64,000 nucleotides of DNA, from the NCBI RefSeq assembly GCF_009937955.1, contig NZ_AP018439.1, positions 2,356,001 to 2,420,000 of the forward strand, written 5' to 3'. The stretch is from Undibacterium sp. KW1. Its GTDB lineage: Bacteria > Pseudomonadota > Gammaproteobacteria > Burkholderiales > Burkholderiaceae_D. Shown piece after piece: positions 1-8,887 of the stretch. The notes beneath the pieces are model-generated. The model was not told the DNA's origin and did not search any database. It was given only the letters and a program-made list of their open reading frames with translations. The stretch's first letter is position 1. Each line of letters begins with the position of its first letter. Position numbers and translations under genes: made by a program.

Positions 1-8
1 TAGTTCCT

Positions 9-386
9 TTGAGGGAGTTGCAGTATGCATCTCAATATGAACCTTCACTGAGTAATCAACTTGAACAAAAATGGAAAGATTTAAACGACGTTAATGCGCC
101 GAGGGGCTTGCTTGTTATTTCGGATAGTTTTGTGAAAATTATTACTGCTGACGAAGATACGGTCCTGTCTTTTCATGATGTTGATAATATGATTGCATTG
201 CACCCTCCTGAAGATGGCAAAGTGGTTCTGATAGTTGTTCATGATATGGCATGCTACCCCGCCGGAACAGTATTGGAAGTGGAAGGCCTTTCAGCGACCC
301 GCTTTGAAAATGTAAGAACTTGGCTTGCGAGTGTGGCTGCGACAAATGAAATGTTGGGCAGTTTTACCAAGGAAATCTCTAATTAA
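9..386 (+). CDS. Hypothetical protein, possibly 5'-truncated by the window edge
   Basis: Not recognised. The reading frame is open to the left edge, so the TTG at 9 may be internal and the real start may lie outside the window. About 125 residues are visible. They alternate hydrophobic strand-like stretches (LLVISDSFVKII, VVLIVVHDMACY) with acidic loops, and end in a probable helix, suggesting a small soluble alpha/beta protein. There is no signal peptide, membrane segment or known motif. It opens an AT-richer run of small unknown ORFs (1-2571) unlike the polysaccharide genes that follow. An immunity-type or otherwise horizontally acquired protein is possible, but nothing in the sequence proves it. 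Confidence 0.5.
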   Translation: MRELQYASQYEPSLSNQLEQKWKDLNDVNAPRGLLVISDSFVKIITADEDTVLSFHDVDNMIALHPPEDGKVVLIVVHDMACYPAGTVLEVEGLSATRFENVRTWLASVAATNEMLGSFTKEISN

Positions 387-496
387 GTGAGCGACCTGCC
401 GTTGCCGGGTTTCGCTAAATTTGATCGAAAAAAATTTTTGAACTGAGGCCACCAAATTCGGTTGGAAAAATAGTTCTTGCAAAACACCAACTAGTC

Positions 497-1182
497 ATGG
501 AACAAATAAAATTTGACTTAACCGACTACCTGCGTCTGGACAACGAGAAGTTATATAATTTGCGGGGCAATGCTTCGCGTTGTATTTTTGCAGAACTGCC
601 TGAATCAAAGCTTATTCTCGTCACAATGCTCGCGCCAACAGATTATTGTTGGGGATGGAATTCGCGTTCAGTCGTACTTGCAAAAAGTACGATCAAGAAA
701 TTCTGCAGACAGTTGATCCTGACTCCGTTACTGATGAGGTTTCCAGTGCCGGTCTTATTCTGGGTGAGGTCATGGCAGGAATGATTCCCTTGGTAATTGA
801 CCCCTACACATCAGACTTTGCATACGGCAACGATGAAGCAACACTATTTTCTTGGTGGTTTCGTTGTTATGCCCTCCCTGCACGCGACAGAATTATTGAA
901 GATTTTTTAGAAAATTGGGCGTGCCACGAAACGCAATTGGGAAAATACTTTCTTTTGGCCTATTCCGACCAAAAGGTTCTCGACCAAGGGCCGGGCCGGT
1001 GTTTCACGCCTTGGAAGGATGCCGATACTCTCGATCGGTTGTTTTGCTCCAAGACAGGTGCACTCGGTGTCGAAGCGTCTGTTCTAATTGAACTTTTAGA
1101 GAGATACCAGGATGCGAATGAGACGCGAGAACTTGAGAATTTTTTGACGCCAGAATTCCTGTTGCAGGAATGCGTTCGCTGA
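497..1182 (+). pseudogene. Hypothetical gene split by a one-base frameshift
   Basis: Not recognised. An ATG at 497 opens a frame whose first ~50 residues look genuine but whose last part does not. The frame one base over (open from 604, stop at 1180-1182) carries a convincing acidic/aromatic protein to residue VR. One additional base restores a single ~228-residue protein. Two short homopolymers fit: G651-654 or A682-686. The restored protein looks soluble, with no signal peptide and no motif I can name. The stop TGA at 1180 is followed in the same frame by another open stretch (1192-1467), so the original gene may have been longer. Real decay and sequencing error cannot be separated from the sequence alone. 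Confidence 0.5.
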
Positions 1183-1191
1183 CCAAGTGAC

Positions 1192-1467
1192 TTGTTACCA
1201 CAACCGCCAGGGTTCCGTAGTGATATAGTAAAACTGATGTCGGCGTCTCTTGGCAATGATGTGACCAGAATTACAGATGTACGGACACGAATCGCGATTC
1301 TCCGGATTCGGATCGCGCACAACTTGCAATGGCCTTTGGGGGTACGTTACCTCTTCGAAATGCTTGACCTGGTTACTGATGAAATACGCGTGTCAGCAGT
1401 GTTGTGTGCTGAGACTCAGGCTTATCTTGATGCCGCCGTTTTGAAGTTTCCCGTCTTGCGAGAATAG
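1192..1467 (+). CDS. Hypothetical small protein, possibly the 3' remnant of the preceding gene
   Basis: This lies in the same frame as the 3' part of the preceding frameshifted gene, separated only by the TGA at 1180-1182 and two sense codons. The start could be the TTG at 1192 or the ATG at 1237 (residue 16); neither has a good ribosome binding site. The protein is mostly helical with several Arg-Ile/Leu stretches, and it has no recognisable domain. It could be a small independent gene, or the C-terminal third of a longer protein that has lost its reading frame. I favour neither strongly. Confidence 0.35.
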   Translation: MLPQPPGFRSDIVKLMSASLGNDVTRITDVRTRIAILRIRIAHNLQWPLGVRYLFEMLDLVTDEIRVSAVLCAETQAYLDAAVLKFPVLRE

Positions 1468-1686
1468 AGAAAAATAAATGCGTGCTGTAAATGTCGGACA
1501 CTTATATATTTTGCTCTCCCCCCTTAAAAAGGATATTTTCATGAAATCTAATTCTGTGATTCCGTGCAATCGGTTTATTTCAAGGTAAAGCAATTTCCAG
1601 TTTTTAAAGACTCGGTATATGTGCAATCGTTTGTGCTAATATTTTCAATCGCCCAATTTGAACTATCAATCTAATTGACAATACGG

Positions 1687-2124
1687 ATGAACCCAAAATT
1701 CGAAGAAATAATACCTGTTTTTCGCAAGTTTCTTGAGCAGCAAGGCTGTCCAGGGAAAATTGTATGGGTAGCTCCAGAGCACACTATGTGTTGTGGTAGA
1801 GCAGAATGGAAAATTTTTGAGAATGAATGTGTCGATGAGGAAGATATAAAATTAAAGTATCAAGACGCAGATGATAAAAAATTTGGCGTTCGGTTTTGTG
1901 CTTTATGCGTAAACGATGAAACTTCCTACTGCTATTTAATTGTCCCCACCAGTGAGCTTGATGCTGACTATAAATTATTGACATATGAAAAAGTGAAATT
2001 GAGTGTCCCGGCAGAGATGCCACATGCCAGTATTTTGCGTAGAGGTTTTCGTGCGAGTTGGTATCAAACGAGAGAATCAATAAAATTTAAAGAATGGAAG
2101 GAGCTGGTTTTTCGGATAGATTGA
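1687..2124 (+). CDS. Hypothetical protein
   Basis: Not recognised. I chose the ATG at 1687 (145 residues) over the TTG at 1675, although neither has a strong Shine-Dalgarno sequence. The sequence is acidic with several cysteines (a CCGR stretch near residue 36, then CALC and SYCYL further on). Strand-rich segments suggest a compact soluble domain. Base composition is clearly AT-richer than the downstream polysaccharide genes. Its size and isolation among other unknown small ORFs are compatible with an immunity-type protein, but this is speculation. Confidence 0.5.
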   Translation: MNPKFEEIIPVFRKFLEQQGCPGKIVWVAPEHTMCCGRAEWKIFENECVDEEDIKLKYQDADDKKFGVRFCALCVNDETSYCYLIVPTSELDADYKLLTYEKVKLSVPAEMPHASILRRGFRASWYQTRESIKFKEWKELVFRID

Positions 2125-2160
2125 TTTGTATTACTTGTTGCTACTTTTTGTGGGCCTGGA

Positions 2161-2571
2161 ATGGCAAAGACATACAGCAAGTTGATTCGAAATTTTGAAG
2201 TCCTTTTGCGACCGTTTAGAAAAAGAGAAAATATGTCGAACATCAAACAGATCTTGTGTATCACTGTGTACGTAAAGCTGTCACAAGGCTTTGAGAGCTT
2301 CCTCGAAAAATTCAGGCATTTTGATCCGCTTGCAGAACTGGATCTGGTGAATGGAGTATTGATGGTGTTCTACGCTACAGATGAATTGAACGCGCTAATT
2401 ACATCCTCCATACAAGATGCCAAGAAAAAATTTGATTGTGCTTCCTCCGTGGGGGTGCTGACCCTGTCTCTTAACGAAGCTGGGGAATTGCAATCTCCTC
2501 CTATGGGCATGGCTGTCAATGTGGCCATATTGGAAGCGTCCAGGCTTCAGGGTATGCGGCATTCTGCGTGA
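2161..2571 (+). CDS. Hypothetical protein
   Basis: Not recognised. The ATG at 2161 gives 136 residues. An internal ATG at 2233 with a GAG-containing leader gives 112 residues starting MSNIKQILC, and could be the true start because the first 24 residues are basic and low in structure. The body has a strand-helix pattern (QILCITVYVKL, then FESFLEKF, then GVLMVFYATDEL) resembling small alpha/beta-sandwich proteins. It has no signal peptide. It is the last gene of the AT-rich unknown block, followed by about 400 bases without a convincing gene. Confidence 0.45.
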   Translation: MAKTYSKLIRNFEVLLRPFRKRENMSNIKQILCITVYVKLSQGFESFLEKFRHFDPLAELDLVNGVLMVFYATDELNALITSSIQDAKKKFDCASSVGVLTLSLNEAGELQSPPMGMAVNVAILEASRLQGMRHSA

Positions 2572-2975
2572 ATTTTTCTCCATAGATTCAAATCGCAATA
2601 TTCGCATATCACAAAATTCCATCGCTCTACATGTGTACAAATTGCATACAATTGTACGACACTTGTTAGAAATACTCTTCCTGTCCCCTCCTTATAATCC
2701 CCACCTGAAAGAGCGCGTCTTAGCATGCCTGTGATGCGCAGTAGATCAGCGCTTGCATGATGTGAGCTTGTACTGGCTCTTGTGCGTGCGCCCGGCATCT
2801 GTTTGCCGGACGGGGAAGCAGTGCGCGTAGTTGTGCTGCTCAAATAATTATCTCCAGTTGTTCAGGCTTTGAGCATTCTGCATCCCATGGGGAGGATGAG
2901 TTTCGTCTGTACATTTGTAAAGCACGTTGGTTTTAGCTGCTTTGAGCATATCGCTCTTTTTTTGAAATGAATTGA
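2572..2975. other. Intergenic region before the polysaccharide export genes
   Basis: No convincing gene on either strand; the minus-strand ORF here has coding-poor composition. A GTACAA/TTGTAC inverted repeat lies at 2635-2657 and a CCGGCA/TGCCGG hairpin at 2792-2809. A weak GAGC/GCTC stem followed by T7 lies immediately before the permease start. The promoter of the exporter operon should lie here, but I cannot place its -35 and -10 elements with confidence. Confidence 0.4.
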
Positions 2976-3803
2976 ATGAATCCACACGCAGTACCGTCCA
3001 TTACGCCCTTGAGCTTGCTTGCTTCTTTACGGCAGCATCGCAGGCTCATCATGAGTTTGATAAAGCGTGAAGTGTTGATGCGCTATCAAGGCTCGCTGCT
3101 GGGTTTATTGTGGTCTTTCTTTAATCCTGTGTTGATGCTGGCGGTTTATACCTTTGTGTTCAGTGTGGTGTTCAAGGCGCGCTGGGCTGGTGGGTCTGAA
3201 TCGAAGACGGAATTTGCCTTGGTTTTGTTTGCGGGTTTGATGGTGTTTGGTTTGTTTTCTGAATGCGTGAGCCGTGCGCCTGGTCTGGTGGTCAGCAATG
3301 TGAACTACGTCAAGAAAGTGATATTCCCTCTGGAGATTTTGCCTGTAGTCGCAATGGGGGCGGCTTGTTTTCATTTGACGATCAGCTTTGCAGTCTGGCT
3401 GATTTTTTATTCGATATTTTTTGGCATGCCGCATGCGACGATTTTTATCCTGCCGCTGGTTTTGCTGCCGCTGGTTTTGTTGAGCCTGGGTGTGAGCTGG
3501 CTGCTGGCTTCGCTGGGCGTGTTTATTCGTGACATACATCAGGTGGTGGGTGTTGCCGTATCAGTGCTGACATTTTTGTCGCCGGTGTTTTATCCGATAG
3601 CGGCATTGCCAGATGGTTTTCGCGGGGTAGTGCAGGTCAGCCCTTTGACGCAGGTGATAGAGCAGAGCCGTGACGCCATGATCTGGGGCAAGCCGCTGGA
3701 TTGGCAAAGCTGGCTGGCGTATTTTTTATTGTCTGGTGTGGTTGCCTGGCTGGGTTTTGCCTGGTTTCAAAAGACGCGCAAGGGGTTTGCTGATGTCCTC
3801 TAA
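2976..3803 (+). CDS. wzm: Polysaccharide/O-antigen ABC transporter permease (Wzm type)
   Basis: Inner-membrane permease of an ABC-2 type exporter that moves lipid-linked polysaccharide to the periplasm. The 275 residues have the family layout: a cytoplasmic N-terminus with the conserved KREVLMRYQGSLLG stretch near residue 30, then six hydrophobic segments, ending in a short basic tail. The usual Wzm length is about 260-275. The ATP-binding partner starts inside its last codons (11-base overlap), so the two are translationally coupled. Downstream glycosyltransferases and wecB support a role in O-antigen or capsule-like glycan export. The name wzm is assigned by family and partner, not by substrate. 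Confidence 0.9.
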   Translation: MNPHAVPSITPLSLLASLRQHRRLIMSLIKREVLMRYQGSLLGLLWSFFNPVLMLAVYTFVFSVVFKARWAGGSESKTEFALVLFAGLMVFGLFSECVSRAPGLVVSNVNYVKKVIFPLEILPVVAMGAACFHLTISFAVWLIFYSIFFGMPHATIFILPLVLLPLVLLSLGVSWLLASLGVFIRDIHQVVGVAVSVLTFLSPVFYPIAALPDGFRGVVQVSPLTQVIEQSRDAMIWGKPLDWQSWLAYFLLSGVVAWLGFAWFQKTRKGFADVL

Positions 3804-5121
3804 GTTTTCCATCAAGGTAGAGCATTTGAGCAAGTGCTACCAGCTCTACGACAAGCCGCAGGACAGGTTGAAGCAAATGCTTTTATCCCGCTCTAAAACC
3901 TATTACCGTGAGTTTTGGGCTTTGCGTGACGTGTCATTCGAGATCGCACCTGGTGAAACGGTGGGCATCATAGGTCGCAATGGCAGTGGCAAGTCCAGCC
4001 TGTTGCAAATGATATGCGGCACTTTGTCGCCAACATCTGGCACGGTGATGACACATGGCAGGCTGGCTGCCTTGCTGGAGTTGGGGGCAGGCTTTAATAC
4101 TGAGTTTACCGGGCGTGAAAACGTTTTGCTGAATGCGGCGATTTTAGGTTTCCCGCAAGAGCAGATGCTGGAGCGCATGGACGAGATTTTGGCTTTCTCT
4201 GAGCTAGGTGATTTTCTGGATCAGCCGGTCAAAACCTATTCCAGCGGCATGTATGCACGTCTCGCGTTTTCTATTGCGATTCATGTTGATCCTGAGATTC
4301 TGATCGTGGATGAGGCGCTGGCTGTAGGTGACGCCCGCTTTGTCGCCAAGTGCATGCGCCGCATCAAGGATATACAGAAAACTGGTGCCAGTATTTTGTT
4401 TGTCAGCCATGACGTCAGTTCTGTGCGCACTTTATGTGACCGCGCCATTTGGCTCGATAAGGGGCGCATGCTGGAGCAGGGCGATGTTTTTCCGGTGACT
4501 GGTCGCTATATGGAAATGATGTTTCAGGACGATGATGCCAGCGACGATGACGAGCATGAAGCCATGCACTCGGCCAATGTTCCTGTATTGGGAAATGTAC
4601 TGGCTGAAGTGGCGGCGGAAGACATTGCACTTGATAGTCGGCCAGTTACTCACTGGGGTTCGCATAAGGGTCTGATACTGTCCGCTGCCGTGCTGGATGC
4701 CAGTGGTGCACGCCGCGATGTGCATGAGTGGGGCAAAAGCATGGAGATCAGGATCAGCCTGCGCATACCGCAAAGCATAGACAGAGAGCATTTAAGCGTT
4801 GCCGTCTCCATCAAGGATTTAAAAGGCAGCGACCTTATCGTTTCGACTACCCATGATTTTGAAAGCAGGCGTTTGCCAGACGATGAAGAATTTGAAGTCA
4901 GCTTCACACTCACCAACCCGTTGGTTACTGGCAAATACCTGTTGGTTGCCGCAGTAGAGAACCGCCTGCATCGCGATATTCACTATTACGAATACATAGA
5001 GGGTGCGCATTACTTTTCTTCACTCGCGGATCAGCGTTTCTTTGGTTTATTTCAACCGCCGATCTCGCAAGAGATTGTTGCGCCTGTTCTTGACCTCAAG
5101 CTAAAGAAACTGGCTGCCTGA
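3793..5121 (+). CDS. wzt: Polysaccharide ABC transporter ATP-binding protein with C-terminal glycan-binding domain (Wzt type)
   Basis: ATPase of the Wzm/Wzt exporter, 442 residues from the ATG at 3793, which overlaps the permease stop. An in-frame upstream extension was rejected because it lies inside the permease gene. The Walker A motif GRNGSGKSS is at about 61-69, the signature is seen as YSSGMYARLAF, and the Walker B as ILIVDEALAVGD. The ~180 residues beyond the NBD match the Wzt C-terminal beta-sandwich layout that in E. coli O8/O9a recognises the finished, terminally modified glycan. The next gene starts with a methyltransferase domain, which suits a methyl-type chain-terminator signal read by this domain; that link is inference. 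Confidence 0.92.
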   Translation: MSSKFSIKVEHLSKCYQLYDKPQDRLKQMLLSRSKTYYREFWALRDVSFEIAPGETVGIIGRNGSGKSSLLQMICGTLSPTSGTVMTHGRLAALLELGAGFNTEFTGRENVLLNAAILGFPQEQMLERMDEILAFSELGDFLDQPVKTYSSGMYARLAFSIAIHVDPEILIVDEALAVGDARFVAKCMRRIKDIQKTGASILFVSHDVSSVRTLCDRAIWLDKGRMLEQGDVFPVTGRYMEMMFQDDDASDDDEHEAMHSANVPVLGNVLAEVAAEDIALDSRPVTHWGSHKGLILSAAVLDASGARRDVHEWGKSMEIRISLRIPQSIDREHLSVAVSIKDLKGSDLIVSTTHDFESRRLPDDEEFEVSFTLTNPLVTGKYLLVAAVENRLHRDIHYYEYIEGAHYFSSLADQRFFGLFQPPISQEIVAPVLDLKLKKLAA

Positions 5122-5172
5122 AGACTATGAAGCACTCTTCATCAAAATTAATCAGTGATAGATAACACGAAC

Positions 5173-7674
5173 ATGCAAACAGAAATTAATTCCCGCGCTT
5201 ATTGGGATGCGCGATTTGAAAATGATTGGGTCGCTTGCAAAGGCGACAAACAATCGCGTTTCTTTGCCAGCATCGCCATTCAGCAATTGCCGGGCTGGTT
5301 GCTGGACCAAATCAGGCAAGAGAAATTAAGTGTGGCGGATTGGGGCTGCGCACAGGGTGATGGAACTGATGTCTGGGCCAGCCATGTACCGGCTGAACAG
5401 ATTAAGGGCGTAGATTTTTCTGCTGCGGCCATACAGCAGGCGCATGCGCGTTATCCCGCCCTGGCGTTTGCAAATACGGACTGGCTGACGTCATCGCCTT
5501 CAGATCAGGATGTATTTGATGTCGTGTTTTCTTCAAATACGCTGGAACATTTTCATCAGCCCTACCAGGTTTTGCAGACGTTAAGTCAGCGGGCAAGCAA
5601 GGCACTGGTATTGGCCTTGCCTTACCGCGAGCTGGAGCGTGAGAGTGAGCATTTCTATTCTTTCTTGCCTGAGAATATCCCGTTGCAACTGGAAAATGGT
5701 TTCAGCCTCGTTTGGGCCAAGGTACTGGATTGCCGCCCTTTGCCAAATAGCCTGTGGCAGGGTGAGCAAATCATACTGATGTATGCAGATATGAGCTGGC
5801 TAAAAAAATTGGGCTTGCGTCTGAGTCATGTGCACTTGACGCAAACCGATGTGCAATCGGAACTGCTTCAATTGCAAACATCACTGAGCGAATCGCAGCT
5901 GCAATTACAGCAGGCACAGCAAACGCAAAAATCGCTTGAGTTGGAAAGCGTTCATCAAGAGCATATGTTGCAGCAACATGAAAAAGCTTATCAACAGCAG
6001 CAACTGGATATTGCTGAATTGCTGTTGAAGTGTGAAAAGCTACAGCAAGGCATAGACGAGAAGATGCAACAGATACTCGGCCTGAAAGATCAACTCATGA
6101 GTCGTGAACATGCATTGCAGGCGCAATACAAAGTTCAATCCGGGTTGCAGATTGTGACTGATGATCTGCAAAAGAAAGTGGATGACTACGACAAGCTGCT
6201 CCAGCAACTTGATCTGCGTGATGCGCAAATCAGCAGGCTGAATCTGGATGTGCATTACAAAGAGCAAGCTATCAGGGAGATCAAACACTCTTATTCCTGG
6301 ATATTGACGCGCCCCTTGCGCTTTACCAGGCAGTTTTTTCAAAGCCCTGGACGTGCCTGTTATGACTTGGCGAAATTCATATTCTGGCGTTTGCCAGCAA
6401 AAATGCGCTGGGCATTGCATGGGCCAAGGCATGATTTCGTGCGCTGGGTGAGAGCATCTGCATTGCCGCTTAATACACCACAGTTGGTGGCTGCCGGAAT
6501 TCCAGTCGTCATTGACAACCCAGGTGCGCCAGTAGCTATGAAGTCAGCTAAAAACACAGATTTAAGCTGGCCTGAATTCCAGCAACAGGTCTTGTCGCGT
6601 CGAGCAGATTACAAGGGTATCTTTGTACAGGAGCTGGTGATTGACTGGAATGTGCCTCTGTACCAACGTCCCCAGCATATCGCCGCTGCTTTTGGCCGCC
6701 TTGGGTATCTGGTGATTTATCGCACTGATAACTGGGCAGGTGATGATGTGCAGGGCTGCAGGGAAGTGGCGAAAAATGTCTGGATCACCAACCGACATGA
6801 AGTCAATCAATTGCAGGGTGTGGTGCGTTCATTGTATTCAACTGCCTATGCCAATACACCTGAGCTGCTGCTGGAAAACGGCAGGCGTGGCACGCTGGTG
6901 TATGAGTACATAGACCATATCGACCCGCAAATTAGTGGCGATGCAGAAAATGTGCGCCGTTTGCTGGCCTTGAAGGATTTCGCTTTCAGTGGTGGCGCAG
7001 ATTATGTGGTGGCGTCTGCCAAGAAATTGTATGAAGAAGCCATCGCTGCAGTAGGTGCTGATAAAGTCATCCTTGCACAAAACGGGGTCGATACTGCGCA
7101 TTATCGTCACCCTAAGCACCTGAGCACGCCGCTGCCGCAAAACCTGCAAAACTTCCGTGCCAAATACGGCAAGGTAGTTGGTTATTTCGGTGCGCTTGCT
7201 CCCTGGCTCTGGTATGAGGCAGTGGCTGATCTGGTTAATTGCCGCCCTGATCTTGGCTTTGTGTTTATCGGGCCTGACTACTACGGTGGTTCTGACAAAC
7301 TGGTGAAGGCTGACAATCTTTTGTATATGGGTACGGTGGATTATCAAATCCTGCCAGCGTATGCACGCCAGTTTGATGTTTGCTTTATTCCGTTCGCCCC
7401 TGGCGAAATCGCGCGCACCACTTCACCCCTTAAATTATTTGAATACTTTGCGCTGGAAAAACCTGTGGTCGTGACCAGGGATATGGCGGAGTGCATCGCG
7501 TTTGAGGAGGTATTTTCTGGCAACAGCGTGGAATCTTTAAGTGCAGCACTGGATGCCGCCTTTGCATTGAAAGATGACCCTGAATTTACCCGGCGACTGG
7601 CTGATCTGGCTGATGCCAATGACTGGGACTGTCGTGCCAGGGCGATGGAAAAAGCATTTCAAAAACCTTCATAG
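5173..7674 (+). CDS. Methyltransferase - coiled-coil - glycosyltransferase fusion protein
   Basis: A large three-part cytoplasmic protein (833 residues from the ATG at 5173; a GTG at 5155 would add six). The N-terminus (~1-220) is a class I SAM methyltransferase with motif I DWGCAQGDG and a later SSNTLEHFHQP stretch. Residues ~235-380 are Gln/Leu-rich heptads predicting a long coiled coil. After an amphipathic linker, residues ~480-833 form a GT4-like glycosyltransferase with PLKLFEYFALEKPVV near the C-terminus as the nucleotide-sugar signature. It lies directly after Wzm/Wzt. The layout recalls WbdD-type chain terminators (methyltransferase plus coiled-coil ruler), but here fused to a glycosyltransferase instead of a kinase. 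Substrate unknown. Confidence 0.85.
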   Translation: MQTEINSRAYWDARFENDWVACKGDKQSRFFASIAIQQLPGWLLDQIRQEKLSVADWGCAQGDGTDVWASHVPAEQIKGVDFSAAAIQQAHARYPALAFANTDWLTSSPSDQDVFDVVFSSNTLEHFHQPYQVLQTLSQRASKALVLALPYRELERESEHFYSFLPENIPLQLENGFSLVWAKVLDCRPLPNSLWQGEQIILMYADMSWLKKLGLRLSHVHLTQTDVQSELLQLQTSLSESQLQLQQAQQTQKSLELESVHQEHMLQQHEKAYQQQQLDIAELLLKCEKLQQGIDEKMQQILGLKDQLMSREHALQAQYKVQSGLQIVTDDLQKKVDDYDKLLQQLDLRDAQISRLNLDVHYKEQAIREIKHSYSWILTRPLRFTRQFFQSPGRACYDLAKFIFWRLPAKMRWALHGPRHDFVRWVRASALPLNTPQLVAAGIPVVIDNPGAPVAMKSAKNTDLSWPEFQQQVLSRRADYKGIFVQELVIDWNVPLYQRPQHIAAAFGRLGYLVIYRTDNWAGDDVQGCREVAKNVWITNRHEVNQLQGVVRSLYSTAYANTPELLLENGRRGTLVYEYIDHIDPQISGDAENVRRLLALKDFAFSGGADYVVASAKKLYEEAIAAVGADKVILAQNGVDTAHYRHPKHLSTPLPQNLQNFRAKYGKVVGYFGALAPWLWYEAVADLVNCRPDLGFVFIGPDYYGGSDKLVKADNLLYMGTVDYQILPAYARQFDVCFIPFAPGEIARTTSPLKLFEYFALEKPVVVTRDMAECIAFEEVFSGNSVESLSAALDAAFALKDDPEFTRRLADLADANDWDCRARAMEKAFQKPS

Positions 7675-7721
7675 CATTGAAATGCATGGACAGTAATTTC
7701 TGAATCTGAAAGTAATTCATC

Positions 7722-8887
7722 ATGAAAAAAATATTGTGTGTCGTTGGTACCCGCCCTGAAGCCATCAAGATGGCCCCCGTTATTCTGGCCTTGAAGCAAG
7801 AGCCCTGGGCCCAGGTCAGGGTACTGGCAACGGCACAACATCGCCAGATGCTGGATCAGGTATTGTCATTTTTTGATATTGAAGCTGATATTGATTTGAA
7901 CATGATGCGTCCTAACCAGTCATTGACAACCCTCACTGGCCGCATGTTGCTTGATCTGGATGCAGTCTTGCTGGCAGAGAAACCGGATGTGGTCTTGGTA
8001 CAGGGTGATACAACAACTGTCATGACAGTATCGCTGGCCTGTTTTTACCACCGCATACCCATTGGTCACGTTGAAGCGGGCTTGCGCACCTGGGATAAGC
8101 AAAATCCATTTCCAGAAGAGGCAAACCGGGTATTGACAGGCCGCCTGGCACAATGGCATTTTGCCCCGACAGAAAGTTCACGCCAGAATCTCTTGCGTGA
8201 AGGTGTGGCCGATAGCGACATCATTGTCACAGGCAATACCGTGATTGATGCCTTACTGATGACGGCGGAACGTGAACTGAACCTGGGTATAGAACTTGAT
8301 GCCAGCAAGCGCATGGTGCTCATCACTTCACACAGGCGTGAGAATTTTGGTGAACCATTTGCTCATATCTGCCGCGCCATACTGAAGCTGGCGCAAGATA
8401 ACCCGGATGTGCAGTTCCTTTACCCTGTGCATCCAAATCCTAACGTCAAGGAAGTTGCCCATGCAACGCTGGGGAGTGTGCAAATATTCATTTGTGCGCA
8501 CCGCTGGATTATGCCCCCTTCGTGGCAGCGATGAAGCGCGCTTATCTGATCATCAGCGATTCTGGTGGGGTGCAGGAAGAAGCACCAGCGCTGGCCAAGC
8601 CTGTACTGGTCTTGCGTGAAGAAACCGAAAGGCCTGAAGCGGTAGAGCAGGGCGTAGTGAAACTGGTTGGGGCAAATTACGACAATATCGTCGCAGAGAC
8701 ACAAAAACTGCTGGATGACGAGCTGGCCTACAAAGAGATGGCAAGAGGTGTATCGCCGTATGGCGATGGGCTGGCAGCCGGACGTATAGTGCGGGTACTC
8801 CAGCAATATTACGCGGCCCAGGATAAATCGGCTGATAGCGACAGCGAAGCAGTAGTTGAAGCAGCAGTTGAAGCTGAGCCTGCATGA
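7722..8887 (+). pseudogene. wecB: UDP-N-acetylglucosamine 2-epimerase (non-hydrolysing), frameshifted
   Basis: WecB interconverts UDP-GlcNAc and UDP-ManNAc for surface glycan synthesis. The first frame (7722-8534) carries VGTRPEAIKMAP at the N-terminus, QGDTTT near residue 95, HVEAGLR near 117, and FPEEANR, the conserved active-site blocks. It then derails after GSVQ. The second frame resumes with NIHLCAPLDYAPF and contains SDSGGVQEEAP and ERPEAV, as expected. One extra A in the run at 8482-8484 restores a ~388-residue protein ending in an acidic/Ala tail. All catalytic motifs survive on both sides, so the break is either very recent or a sequencing error. The end overlaps the next gene as ATGA. 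Confidence 0.9.

Noticed and set aside
1541..1588. 15-codon ORF with AAGGA upstream in the AT-rich block
   Set aside because: Too short to distinguish from chance; could be the start of a lost gene.
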